NCBI GenBank assembly: GCA_052266715.1
Contig: JBQPRB010000008.1
Direction: 5' to 3' (one strand)
Source: Jeotgalibaca sp052266715
GTDB lineage: Bacteria; Bacillota; Bacilli; Lactobacillales; Aerococcaceae
Length of the DNA stretch: 64,000 nt
The notes beneath the pieces were generated by a model, which was not told the DNA's origin, made no database searches, and was given only the letters and a program-made list of their open reading frames with translations. Both the position numbers and the translations under genes were made by a program. Position 1 is the first letter of the stretch. Each line of letters starts with the position of its first letter. Below are positions 42,205 through 50,864 of this stretch, in pieces.

Positions 42205-42674
42205 TCATCTCCTAACGCCGCTTTCAACTTTTCCTTCGCCCTGGCTAAACGGGTATATATCGTATTGACATTTTTACCCAGCAGCTCGGCGATTTCGACA
42301 GCAGAATAGTTTTCGTAATAAAACAGATAAATGACTTCCCGGTAGTTTTTGGGGAGTGCCAGAACCGAACGAATCAAATCATGATCTTCAGGCGCAACAC
42401 GCGCCAATTGCTCATTTATTTGATCCGTAGTGGTCACTTTGCTCTGAAAAAAACTCTTGAGAAAATCCTTGCAGGCATTGATCGTCACACGGATGATCCA
42501 TGCTTTTTCGTGTTCATCCGAAGTGAATGCAGGGGAATTGGTTGCATACTTTAAGAATACAGTCTGGAAGATATCTTCCGTGTCTGCACGGTTCTTCAAA
42601 TAAACCATACAAATCTTGGTGACTGTATCGCCATACAATTCAATTGCTCTGATAGCTTCCTGTTCACTTCGCAT
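42195..42674 (-). CDS. ECF-family RNA polymerase sigma factor
   Basis: A 159-residue sigma-70 family factor with region 2 (YGDTVTKICMVYLKNRADTEDIFQTVF) and region 4 (LALPKNYREVIYLFYYENYSAVEIAELLGKNVNTIYTRLARAKEKLK) and no regions 1 or 3, the ECF layout. The downstream gene overlaps it and encodes the likely anti-sigma factor. It is 22 bp downstream of a secreted protein gene whose promoter looks ECF-type, suggesting autoregulation. Confidence 0.92.
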   Translation of the reverse strand: MRSEQEAIRAIELYGDTVTKICMVYLKNRADTEDIFQTVFLKYATNSPAFTSDEHEKAWIIRVTINACKDFLKSFFQSKVTTTDQINEQLARVAPEDHDLIRSVLALPKNYREVIYLFYYENYSAVEIAELLGKNVNTIYTRLARAKEKLKAALGDEWE

Positions 42675-42696
42675 GCTCTTACCCCAACCTTGTAAT

Positions 42697-43098
42697 TTAG
42701 TTACCTAGGCAGTGTTGATTGCCATATCCCATTCCAAATCCGTCTCTTGGTCCCATGAAATTACCATCTTCAAGGGCTTGTTCTCTTTCTTGTATCCGCT
42801 CTTGAATGAAGGCTTCACGTTCTTCCTCGGTCATGTCACTATTTTCTTGGAGACGTTCGCGCATTCTGTCTTGCATATAATCAAGACGTTCTTCCACTGT
42901 CATTGCTTGAACAGCTTCCCGATTTTGTTGACTCAAGCCCATCATACCATGATGGCCGCCGTTCATCCATGCTCCTCGTTCCGCTTGTTGCGTATATGCC
43001 GGTGTGCCCTGTCCCGCTTTTGCGTTAGCTGCCAAAGCCGTTGTTCCACCTGTTGCCAATAACGCTACCGTTGCTAAAATAATTGCATTCTTTTTCAT
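42697..43098 (-). CDS. small secreted Met/Glu-rich protein
   Basis: A 133-residue exported protein with a Sec signal peptide (MKKNAIILATVALLATGGTT, probable cleavage after ALA near residue 24). The mature part has GGHHGMMGLSQQNREAVQ, then a long charged helix rich in Arg, Glu, Gln and Met, somewhat reminiscent of Spy/CpxP or DUF2680-type proteins, though I cannot assign a family. The start ATG at 43098 has GGAGGT 7 nt upstream. It is the first gene of the sigma/anti-sigma unit and may be the main ECF target. Confidence 0.8.
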   Translation of the reverse strand: MKKNAIILATVALLATGGTTALAANAKAGQGTPAYTQQAERGAWMNGGHHGMMGLSQQNREAVQAMTVEERLDYMQDRMRERLQENSDMTEEEREAFIQERIQEREQALEDGNFMGPRDGFGMGYGNQHCLGN

Positions 43099-43144
43099 TT
43101 GAAAAACCTCCGTTTTTTTGTTTGATATTTCTTGTCTCACTAGT

Positions 43145-43173
43145 AATACGATTGAGAGACGGGAATCCTTTCA
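43145..43173 (-). promoter_or_regulatory. candidate ECF-type promoter
   Basis: Minus strand TGAAAG (43168-43173), 17 bp, CGTATT (43145-43150), close to the SigW/SigM-type pattern TGAAAC-N16/17-CGTA. It is upstream of the secreted protein gene that precedes the ECF sigma gene, so autoregulation is likely. Confidence 0.65.
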
Positions 43174-43201
43174 AAGTTTTTTTATTTTTTTCAATAAAGT
43201 A

Positions 43202-43247
43202 AAAAGCACCAAGCTTTCCACCACTGGGCGGAGGGCTTGATGCTTTT
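43202..43247 (-). terminator. terminator of the RidA gene
   Basis: AAAAGCATCAAGC/GCTTGGTGCTTTTT hairpin (minus strand) with T-run, 17 bp past the triple RidA gene. Confidence 0.7.
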
Positions 43248-43263
43248 CAGATAAATAAAAAAT

Positions 43264-44535
43264 TTATGCTACTGTTGGAGGTGTTCCTTCAGCGTTTGAT
43301 ACAATCACTTCGACTTGGATCAAGGCATCGGAAGGTAAGGCTGAAACCCCAACTGTTCTTCGTGCAGGAATACCTGTCGGGAAATATGTTTTGTAAACTT
43401 CATCTACAGCATCCGTATCCGTGATGTCTTTGAGGTAAATATTTACTTTCACAATATCTTCCATCACGTGGTCGATGCTTTCCACGATGGCTTTGATGTT
43501 TGTTAAGCATTGTGCAGCTTGTTCTTTTACGCCACCCGATACCATTTCGCCTGTTTTAGGATCCAATGGTAATTGCGCTGAAAAATGGTTGAAATGTGAA
43601 AACGCCACTGTTTGTGTGGATAGGGCATTTATCGGTGCTTCTTTTGTATTGTTTGCTTCAATAATAAGTCCATGTCTGTCTTCAACAGCTTGTGGCGGAG
43701 TGCCATCTCCATGGGAAACGACTGCTTCAATCTGGATCAAAGCATCCATCGGTAAAGCAGCAACTTCTACGGTTGTCCGAGCTGGCACATAAGCCACTGC
43801 TCTAGCGATTGCTGAATCAGGGAAGAATGTTGAATATACTTCGTTTACTGCTTCAAGGTCCGAATGGTTTTTCAGGAAGACATTAATTTTAACGATATCG
43901 TCAAATGGAACATCGATACCTTCTAAAATCGCCTTGATATTTTTCAAACATTGTCCAGCCTGCTCTTTAATACCGCCAGCTACTAATTCACCTGATTTTG
44001 GATCGATTGGCAACTGAGCCGAAAGATGATTGTAGTGAGAGAAAGCAACGGTTTGAGTAGATAGGGAACTTGTCGGTGCATTTTCCGTATTGTTTGTAAC
44101 CTTGATGATATCCCCTGCTTGTGGCGCATTTGGGATTGTCCCTTCCCCGTTTGAAACAATCGCTTCAACTTGAACCAAAGCGTCCATCGGTAAAGCTGCA
44201 ACTGCCACTACTGTCCGTGTTGGAACATAGCTTTGGAAGAAAGTTTTATAAACAGCGTCAACTGTGTCGACGTCAGAAATATTCTTAACGAATACTGTTA
44301 CTCGGACAACGTCATCCATAACATGGTCAATGCTATCAACGATTGCTTTGATATTTTTGAAACATTGCTCCGCTTGCTCTTTAATACCGCCAACTACCAT
44401 TTCTCCAGATGTTGGATCGATTGGTAATTGAGCTGAAAGATGATTGTAATGAGAAAACGCTACTGTTTGTGAAAACAAAGCATTTTTTGGTGCATTTTCC
44501 GTATTTCGTGCCAATACTGTATTATTGCCGCTCAT
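43264..44535 (-). CDS. triple RidA (YjgF/YER057c) domain protein
   Basis: A 423-residue cytosolic protein made of three tandem RidA domains (about residues 8-135, 150-285 and 297-420). RidA hydrolyses reactive enamine/imine intermediates released by PLP enzymes. Each domain has the repeated start NT(E/K)(N/E)AP and SQTVAFSH(Y/F)NHLSAQLP, and near its end PxRT(V)xVxALPxDAL, which keeps the active-site Arg. Domain 2 has a small insertion (DSAIARAVAY). Typical RidA is a single-domain trimer, so this is effectively a trimer on one chain. It is monocistronic with its own terminator. Confidence 0.9.
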   Translation of the reverse strand: MSGNNTVLARNTENAPKNALFSQTVAFSHYNHLSAQLPIDPTSGEMVVGGIKEQAEQCFKNIKAIVDSIDHVMDDVVRVTVFVKNISDVDTVDAVYKTFFQSYVPTRTVVAVAALPMDALVQVEAIVSNGEGTIPNAPQAGDIIKVTNNTENAPTSSLSTQTVAFSHYNHLSAQLPIDPKSGELVAGGIKEQAGQCLKNIKAILEGIDVPFDDIVKINVFLKNHSDLEAVNEVYSTFFPDSAIARAVAYVPARTTVEVAALPMDALIQIEAVVSHGDGTPPQAVEDRHGLIIEANNTKEAPINALSTQTVAFSHFNHFSAQLPLDPKTGEMVSGGVKEQAAQCLTNIKAIVESIDHVMEDIVKVNIYLKDITDTDAVDEVYKTYFPTGIPARRTVGVSALPSDALIQVEVIVSNAEGTPPTVA

Positions 44536-44682
44536 GATTGTACGCCCCTTATAGATGAATTACGTCAAAATAAAACCCTTACATTTTCGACAATTCAAAT
44601 TGTAACACGCTTACAAGCCAAATGATTTGGTCATTGTTACTTTAATTAGGTGGCTCTTTGTCTATATTGCTGAATTCGCCTA

Positions 44683-45363
44683 TTAATATTTTTTCATGGA
44701 CCGTGCAATTTTTAAAACTTTTTCCTCGCCTATCACCTTCGTGGTTAGGGTTAATTCAGTACCGTTTTGAGGCCAGGTTAAATAGATTGTATCCCCCTGT
44801 TTATATAAGTACCCAGTAGAACCTGATATATCGACTTCAGTACTGTTTGGGTCTATTTCAAGTTCTGTCAGCTTCGATTCAGTTAGTTCAAAAACTGGTG
44901 TTTTTTTAAAATAAGTTAAATATAAAGTTTCTTTGATGCCTGTATCCACCCACTCTATGTCACCAAATCTCACATTTTCAGGTACATAGGTAGGCTCATA
45001 GATTGTAAAATCAGCTTCCGTCTGGACTTGTTGAAGGGTAACTGGCTCATCCGGGATGTTTCTGAGAAGAAATAACAATGATGCAATTGATAATGAAAAG
45101 CTAATAACAAGGTATTTTCCGTATACACGCGCAGCCTCGTTTTCAGCTATTTTCACACCAAGCCACACACCTAACAGTCCACCAGTTGCGGCACCGATTA
45201 TAAGCCCTATATTACCGACAGCCTCAGGACCAATACCGCCAGCGAATTCGAACTCAGTTAGATAATTGCCCCCTATGAACATGCCATAGAACACACCAAT
45301 AATAAGTCCGATTTCAAGTAGGACAACGCCTCCCATAATCCCATAGATTATTTTACGCTTCAT
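44683..45363 (-). CDS. membrane protein with C-terminal DUF4367-like domain
   Basis: A 226-residue protein. Hydrophobic helices at about residues 5-30, 50-70 and 83-102 anchor it. The C-terminal domain (about 110-226; FTIYEPTYVPENVRFGDIEW, GYLYKQGDTIYLTWPQNGTEL) resembles DUF4367, often found at the extracytoplasmic end of anti-sigma or sensor proteins. Role unknown. Single gene on the minus strand; no partner sigma factor is adjacent. Confidence 0.72.
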   Translation of the reverse strand: MKRKIIYGIMGGVVLLEIGLIIGVFYGMFIGGNYLTEFEFAGGIGPEAVGNIGLIIGAATGGLLGVWLGVKIAENEAARVYGKYLVISFSLSIASLLFLLRNIPDEPVTLQQVQTEADFTIYEPTYVPENVRFGDIEWVDTGIKETLYLTYFKKTPVFELTESKLTELEIDPNSTEVDISGSTGYLYKQGDTIYLTWPQNGTELTLTTKVIGEEKVLKIARSMKKY

Positions 45364-45614
45364 GTCATTCCGCTCCCTTCTTACTCACAAAATTCGGGAC
45401 AATTGAATGTAAAATTGAATTAGTTCATTCCCTCTACTTTCATTATACGTCTTCATGCAGATACGCACCAAAGATAGAACCGACCGCCTAGTCCGAATAA
45501 GTACGAAAATTGGTTATTATTTTTTGCTGAATATTAATTTTTGGTTGCAGTTTTAATCTTTCTTTAATTTAACTCTTGACAAACATCTGCTCGGTTCGCT
45601 AAACTACGTATAAT
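45364..45614. other. intergenic region before the T-box
   Basis: AT-rich, no gene. It contains TTGACA (45576-45581) and TATAAT (45609-45614) but their 27-bp spacing is too long for one promoter, so the T-box promoter is not resolved. Confidence 0.4.
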
Positions 45615-45913
45615 TTAAAATGAGAATCAAATGAAAAAACCTTTGAAGAGGAAGTAAAACTAAGAAACGGTCTCAAAGCGAGTTCGGAATGGTGGAAGCC
45701 GGATAGACGTCAGTCTTAGTAAATGGGCCTCTGAGGGCGAGGTGAAAGCAGGCAACTGTGAGTAGCCAAGACGCGAAGCCAGCGTTATCAGGCTACGGGT
45801 GTCACTGGCACCCTAGTGAGTGGGCGTGTCTATTTTTAGGCAGGCCAATTAAGGTGGTACCGCAAGTGAAAAACACTTGTCCTTGAATGATGATTTCAAG
45901 GACAGGTGTTTTT
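45615..45913 (+). promoter_or_regulatory. T-box leader, probable Met specifier (AUG)
   Basis: A classic tRNA-responsive leader: Stem I with AGAGGAAGTA on the 5' side, the distal region with GGTGGAAGCCGG, and the specifier side TCTTAGTAAATGGGCCTCT; then the T-box AAGGTGGTACCGC (45851-45863) and a 15-bp terminator (45872-45886 with 45895-45909) plus T-run. By alignment with known specifier loops (xxAA-codon-purine), the codon is ATG at 45723-45725 (methionine). Asn (AAT) one base earlier is a less likely reading. Confidence 0.85.
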
Positions 45914-45943
45914 TTTGTATTTAAAAAGTCAGGAGGAACGTGG

Positions 45944-46288
45944 ATGAACGATTTATTTACTCTGTATAACCTTAAAGTTGAGGTGGTCTCAACTGGAAAA
46001 TCATTCGTATGCAGTCATAAAGCCGGCAGTTACTTTTTGGTGAAAGGCGAGAACATTATTTTCCCGGAGGACAATGCTTTCTCCCTGTATGCGTTGAGTG
46101 CCCTGCTGCCGTTATTGCCGGCAAAACAGCGCGCACTGCATGGGAACGATTGGATGTTATCGGACAGCCTGATTGCCTGCCCTGACCCGAATTGCGGGGC
46201 GCAATTCAAGATAACCAGAACAGAAACGAAAGAATTCAGCCATGCCGAGACCACGGTTGTGCCAATCAGCGAAGGAGTGAATCAATAA
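45944..46288 (+). CDS. TIGR04076 family protein
   Basis: A 114-residue soluble protein of the TIGR04076 family: a beta-rich N-terminal half (LKVEVVSTGKSFVCSHKAGSYF) and the hallmark ACPDPNCGAQFKI near the C-terminus. The function is unknown; the ACPD motif with nearby Cys suggests a metal or redox site. AGGAGG lies 7 nt before the ATG at 45944. It is the first gene behind the T-box and its stop overlaps the next start (TAATG). Confidence 0.8.
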   Translation: MNDLFTLYNLKVEVVSTGKSFVCSHKAGSYFLVKGENIIFPEDNAFSLYALSALLPLLPAKQRALHGNDWMLSDSLIACPDPNCGAQFKITRTETKEFSHAETTVVPISEGVNQ

Positions 46289-47334
46289 TGGAGCGATATG
46301 CATTAACAGAAGACTATACGATCAGCCGAGTGATTAATGGGTGTTGGCAACTATCCCAAGGCCATAACCTGAAGGGGGAAATTGATATCCAAGATGTCCT
46401 CGAGGCTTTCCACATGCAGGTCGAACGCGGTTTTACGACATTCGACTGTGCTGACATTTACACCGGTACCGAGGAATTGTTGGGACGATTCTTGAAGGAA
46501 TTGAAAGGTTCAAGTACGGTCTCTCCCCATGATATTCAGATTCATACCAAATATGTCCCGGATATCAACCTCTTGAACCAAGTCGATTTCAACTACACCG
46601 AAAAAATCATCGACCGCAGTCTGCAACGTCAGGGCCGAGATGTTTTGGATCTGGTCCAGTTTCATTGGTGGGACTATGATGCCCCGGGTTATCTCGAAAC
46701 GGCGGCCGATTTATTGAGGCTGAAAGAAAAAGGGAAAATCCGCAACATTGGGCTGACGAATTTCGATACTGACCGAATTAAAGAAATTGTAGATGCCGGC
46801 ATCCCGATTGTTTCCTGTCAAAATCAATATTCTGTTTTTGATCGTCGGATTGAAAAAGGCTTCTTGGATTACTGTCTGGAAAACGGTGTTTCTTTGCTCT
46901 GCTATGGCACATTATCGGGCGGGTTGTTAGCCGAGAAATGGATCGGCCAGAACAGCATCAATCCCGATAACCGTTCGCACATTAAGTACCTGCAAGTAAT
47001 CGAAGAAACGCTGGGAGCTGCTGGCTATCAGGAGCTACTGCTGTTGTTGCAAAAAATCGGAAACAAACACGGTGCCAGTATCGCCCATGTCGCTACCAAG
47101 TATATTTTGAGTCAAGCGGGTGTGGGCGCCTCTATCATCGGTATCCGCAACAGTAGACATGTTGAGGCAAACGCATCGATTTTCAAATTCGAACTTGATT
47201 TGGCCGATTTGGATGCCATCCAGACTTTCTTGAAGCCTTATCCCATTTTGGAAGGTGAACCGTTCGAATTGGAACGGACGGTCGGATCAAAATTCCGAAA
47301 CATCATGAAAATGAATCTGAACGAAAACGAGTAA
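46288..47334 (+). CDS. aldo/keto reductase
   Basis: A 348-residue NAD(P)H-dependent TIM-barrel oxidoreductase. The catalytic tetrad is visible: Asp and Tyr in TFDCADIYTGTEELLG, Lys in HTKYV, His in QFHWWDYD. The C-terminal nucleotide-binding part has GVGASIIGIRNSRHV. The substrate is unknown. It is translationally coupled to the TIGR04076 gene and followed by a NhaC-type transporter 14 bp later, so all three probably form one T-box-controlled operon. Confidence 0.9.
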   Translation: MERYALTEDYTISRVINGCWQLSQGHNLKGEIDIQDVLEAFHMQVERGFTTFDCADIYTGTEELLGRFLKELKGSSTVSPHDIQIHTKYVPDINLLNQVDFNYTEKIIDRSLQRQGRDVLDLVQFHWWDYDAPGYLETAADLLRLKEKGKIRNIGLTNFDTDRIKEIVDAGIPIVSCQNQYSVFDRRIEKGFLDYCLENGVSLLCYGTLSGGLLAEKWIGQNSINPDNRSHIKYLQVIEETLGAAGYQELLLLLQKIGNKHGASIAHVATKYILSQAGVGASIIGIRNSRHVEANASIFKFELDLADLDAIQTFLKPYPILEGEPFELERTVGSKFRNIMKMNLNENE

Positions 47335-47347
47335 AGGAGTTTTTCCG

Positions 47348-48796
47348 ATGAACAAACAACTAGCATTTAGGGGCGGACGCAAGACCGCCTTGATTCCCGT
47401 CATCATTTTCCTCTTCTTCTGTGTCCTCTATTTTATAGTCTTTAAGGCGTTCGAAATGTATGCTTTGGCGATGGGCGGTTTCGTCGCGTTGTTGGCAGGT
47501 GCTCTTTTTGTCAAAAAAGGCAGTGCCGACGCTTATTGGGAGTCAGTTTATGCGGGCGCCAAAGAAGCGATCCCCATAGCTGTTTTATTATTTATCATCG
47601 GCATGTTTTCCCAATTGATAAAAACTGCCAACATTTCCGGCGGTTTCGTGTGGATTGCGAGCTACGTGGAGATGAACGGCGGCATGTTCACGGCATTCAC
47701 CTTTTTGACAGTCTGCATCATTGCGACAGCAACCGGTTCATCAATCGGGACCATATTCACTTGTTTCCCACTTTTCTATCCGGCGGGCGTTTTGTTGGGA
47801 AGCGATCCTGTCTTCCTGGCCGGTGCCATCGTGAGCGGTGCCATCTTTGGCGACAATTTGGCACCTATTTCCGATACAACAATCATTTCGTCGGGTACTC
47901 AAACTTACATGAATCGAACCGGTCCGGTGGATGTTGCGGGTTGTGTGACAAGCCGTTTTCAATATTCGGCGGTAGCCGGCATCATCTCCTTCTTCCTGTT
48001 TTGGCTATTGGGCGGCAACGACGCCACGGCTCCATCGGCTACCGCACAATTCACTTCGATTGTCGATCCGACCAGCTTGGTCATGCTGGTACCTGTGGCC
48101 TTTATGCTGGTTATTTCGGTGAAAACCCGTGATATTTACAAAGCCATTACCGTCGGTTTGATTACGGGTACGCTTGTCGGGCTCGGTTTTGACTTGATTT
48201 CGCCGAGCGCCATCATCAACGTCGCAAACGGTGTGCCGGGAGGCTTTTTGACCGATGGTGTGAGTGCCATGATGGGAACCGTCACCCTCATACTTTCGGT
48301 TTATGGCATCATGGGCGTGCTCAATGGCGCGGGGGTCATCTTCACGGTGACTGACCGGATTCTGGAAAGCCGGTTAGGACGCACCGTCGCCGGAGCTGAA
48401 GTGGCGATGATGCTGGGCATCACCTTGACCACTCTCCTGTTTGGTGGTGTTACGAGTGCCTCCATGGCGACTTTCGGAAAAGTTCAAAATGAGCTGGGTA
48501 AGCGGGTTGGCCTACATCCTTATCGGCGCGCTAATTTACTAGATGGCTTTGCTAATGCCCTTCCTGTCACTGTCCCCTTCTTGAGTGTGTTTGTTTTCCT
48601 TGGTTCTTTGTTAACACAAGGGTATGACTTTGTTGAACCGCTGCGTTTAACCGATATCAGCAAGGGAATGATTTACAGTTTTGTTCTGTTCTTCACACTT
48701 CTTATTTCCATTATCATGGGGTGGGGACGCCAGTATGAGGGGCCTAGTGGTGAGCCGGTGAAGCGGATGCCTGTTGAAGATTTGACATCAATCTAA
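47348..48796 (+). CDS. NhaC family transporter, possible methionine (MetT-like) permease
   Basis: A 482-residue membrane protein with about 11-12 helices and NhaC-family motifs (IATATGSSIGTIFTCFPLFYPAG, GAIFGDNLAPISDTTIIS). NhaC relatives include Na+/H+ antiporters and amino-acid transporters such as the predicted Met transporter MetT. The T-box in front, if it reads AUG, points to methionine uptake; that is an inference. AAAGGAG lies before the ATG. Last gene of the T-box operon. Confidence 0.85.
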   Translation: MNKQLAFRGGRKTALIPVIIFLFFCVLYFIVFKAFEMYALAMGGFVALLAGALFVKKGSADAYWESVYAGAKEAIPIAVLLFIIGMFSQLIKTANISGGFVWIASYVEMNGGMFTAFTFLTVCIIATATGSSIGTIFTCFPLFYPAGVLLGSDPVFLAGAIVSGAIFGDNLAPISDTTIISSGTQTYMNRTGPVDVAGCVTSRFQYSAVAGIISFFLFWLLGGNDATAPSATAQFTSIVDPTSLVMLVPVAFMLVISVKTRDIYKAITVGLITGTLVGLGFDLISPSAIINVANGVPGGFLTDGVSAMMGTVTLILSVYGIMGVLNGAGVIFTVTDRILESRLGRTVAGAEVAMMLGITLTTLLFGGVTSASMATFGKVQNELGKRVGLHPYRRANLLDGFANALPVTVPFLSVFVFLGSLLTQGYDFVEPLRLTDISKGMIYSFVLFFTLLISIIMGWGRQYEGPSGEPVKRMPVEDLTSI

Positions 48797-48866
48797 TTCG
48801 TGCTTTTGGCAATATTAGCTGAAAAAGAATATGATGAAGCAAAGCGATTAATAAAGGAGATGCTTC

Positions 48867-49706
48867 ATGATAGAGATAGGCCTTACAGGATGGTCCGACC
48901 ACGGCACTATTACGCCAGACCCAAAGCGTAAACTGATGGACTACGCGAGTCATTTTCCTGTCGTTGAACTTGATACCAGTTTTTATGCCATTCCTCCTGG
49001 CAAAAATGTAGCGCGTTGGATTGAATCAACTCCTGCTGACTTTCAATTCATCCCCAAGGCATATGGTCCCCTTACGACACACTCGCGTCGGGCTGAGGAA
49101 ACGCGGTCGTTGGATGAGCTCTTCACTTTATATATAGAAGCATTTCGTCCGATGGTAGAAAGTAGCAAGGTTAAGGCTTTTCTTTTCCAATTTCCGCCTT
49201 TGTTTTCTTGTGTCAGGGAAAATGTCGATTATTTGCGGAAAGTGCGTCAAATTATGGGTGATTGGCCTGTGGCGGTTGAGTTTCGGCATAAGAGTTGGTT
49301 CAGTGAAGAGTTCAGAGAAGGAACGTTACAATTTTTGAAAGAAATGCAATTCATTAATGTAGTTGTGGATCAGCCGCAGACGCCGGATAATTCGATTCCT
49401 TTTGTTCCGGTGGCGACGAATCCTGACAAGACGTTCATACGTCTCCACGGTCGAAACTATGAAGGATGGTTGGGTGACGATTCGGTGGATTGGCGTACTT
49501 TTCGGACTTTGTATGATTACAGTGCGGAGGAATTGGCTACTATCAAGGAGGCTGCCTTGGCTTTAGAGAAGGATTCAAAGGAAGTAACGATTATTTTCAA
49601 CAATAACTCGGGTGGCCATGCTGCTCCGAATGCCAAGACGTTACAAAAGATGTTGGGAATTGAATTTGAAGGCTTGGCTCCAAGGCAGCTCCACTTATTT
49701 GAATAA
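48867..49706 (+). CDS. DUF72 family protein
   Basis: A 279-residue TIM-barrel-like protein of the DUF72/YecE family (IGLTGWSDHGTI, ELDTSFYAIPP, AVEFRHKSWF, RLHGRNYEGWLG). Family function is unknown. AAAGGAG lies 7 nt before the ATG. It is a single gene with its own terminator. Confidence 0.9.
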   Translation: MIEIGLTGWSDHGTITPDPKRKLMDYASHFPVVELDTSFYAIPPGKNVARWIESTPADFQFIPKAYGPLTTHSRRAEETRSLDELFTLYIEAFRPMVESSKVKAFLFQFPPLFSCVRENVDYLRKVRQIMGDWPVAVEFRHKSWFSEEFREGTLQFLKEMQFINVVVDQPQTPDNSIPFVPVATNPDKTFIRLHGRNYEGWLGDDSVDWRTFRTLYDYSAEELATIKEAALALEKDSKEVTIIFNNNSGGHAAPNAKTLQKMLGIEFEGLAPRQLHLFE

Positions 49707-49737
49707 ACCCGCTAATCGTTGTGATTAGCGGGTTTTG
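49705..49737. terminator. bidirectional terminator
   Basis: AAACCCGCTAATC/GATTAGCGGGTTT perfect hairpin between the convergent DUF72 and asparaginase genes, with T-run on the plus strand. Confidence 0.8.
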
Positions 49738-50730
49738 TTAGTTATAGAAGTTATGTTCGAAGGCGTGCTTGATTTGCTCAAGGGTAAAGTTGTTGGAAAG
49801 TAATAACAAGAGTTTCAGCCGCAGTTTATCGGGTGTTAAATCTTCTCCAAAAATGACGCCCATTTTCCGTAGATAGGTTTCGGACCCGATAAAACCGTAA
49901 GTATCCGTCAACATGCTACCTTTGCGTGAGCGCGAGGTAAGGATGATCGGGATATCTTTTTCAATGGCTTCTTGTAAACCGGGAATCATATTTTGTGGTA
50001 CATGACCTGCCCCGAAGCCCTCGATAATTAATCCATCGACATTATCCTGGATGGCATATCTGATTGCTGCGGAATCTTGGCCGATGTAGCTCGGGATAAT
50101 CGGTACTTTTAGGGATGCGATGTTTTCACCGATTTTGTAATGGTCGTGAATCAAGGGTTTACGTGCCCAAATACAGCGACCGTTATTGACATGTCCGATG
50201 TGGCCAAAGTCAATCGCTCTGAACGTGGTGATCGCTGTTTTATGCTCCTTGATAACGTCGCGGGCTGGAATGATTTCCGAACCAAAGACGACTAATACGC
50301 CAATGTTCGCGGCGCGGTCGTCTGAAGCCACCAGTACGGAATCGACAATGTTCAATGCGGCGTCAGACATGGGCAAAGATGAGTTTCGTTGTGCGCCGGT
50401 TACGACTACAGGGACATTGACATCTACTGTTAAGTCCAGGAAATAGGCTGTTTCCTGGAGGGTATCCGTTCCATGAGTGACAACGACGCCATCAACTTTT
50501 TCTTCGTGAACTGCTTTTTCGATTAGTTCTTTAAGGGTGACGAGGTCCTGTATTTGGATATGCGGGCTAGGAATATTGATATATTCCATTTCTACAAACG
50601 TGATATCCGTTCTTTCTATATTCGCGAGTTCCAACAGTTTGCGGGCCCCCAAAGCCGAATCAGCTAAACCACTCGCATCAGCCTGCATGGCGATTGTTCC
50701 TCCTGTTGAAATCATGGCTATTTTTTTCAT
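49738..50730 (-). CDS. L-asparaginase
   Basis: Hydrolyses L-asparagine to aspartate and ammonia. The 330-residue product carries both catalytic Thr motifs: ISTGGTIAM (residues 8-16) and THGTDTLQE near residue 86, plus the TGAQR loop. There is no signal peptide, so it is a cytosolic type I-like enzyme. Single gene. It is a source of ammonia in the cell, but no sequence link ties it to the purine operon. Confidence 0.92.
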   Translation of the reverse strand: MKKIAMISTGGTIAMQADASGLADSALGARKLLELANIERTDITFVEMEYINIPSPHIQIQDLVTLKELIEKAVHEEKVDGVVVTHGTDTLQETAYFLDLTVDVNVPVVVTGAQRNSSLPMSDAALNIVDSVLVASDDRAANIGVLVVFGSEIIPARDVIKEHKTAITTFRAIDFGHIGHVNNGRCIWARKPLIHDHYKIGENIASLKVPIIPSYIGQDSAAIRYAIQDNVDGLIIEGFGAGHVPQNMIPGLQEAIEKDIPIILTSRSRKGSMLTDTYGFIGSETYLRKMGVIFGEDLTPDKLRLKLLLLLSNNFTLEQIKHAFEHNFYN

Positions 50731-50864
50731 CGTGATTCTCCTTCTCCTGGTTAAACTTTACATGCTATAAGCATACCATTTTTCATTAATTATTAGACAC
50801 TTTGTTTAATGAAAAAAAAGCTTTTTGGATTTTTTTGCTTATATATATGTAAGGAGGAATATTG

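Noticed and set aside
45576..45614. TTGACA and TATAAT before the T-box as one promoter
   Set aside because: The spacing is 27 bp, far beyond the 16-18 bp needed; they may belong to two different promoters.
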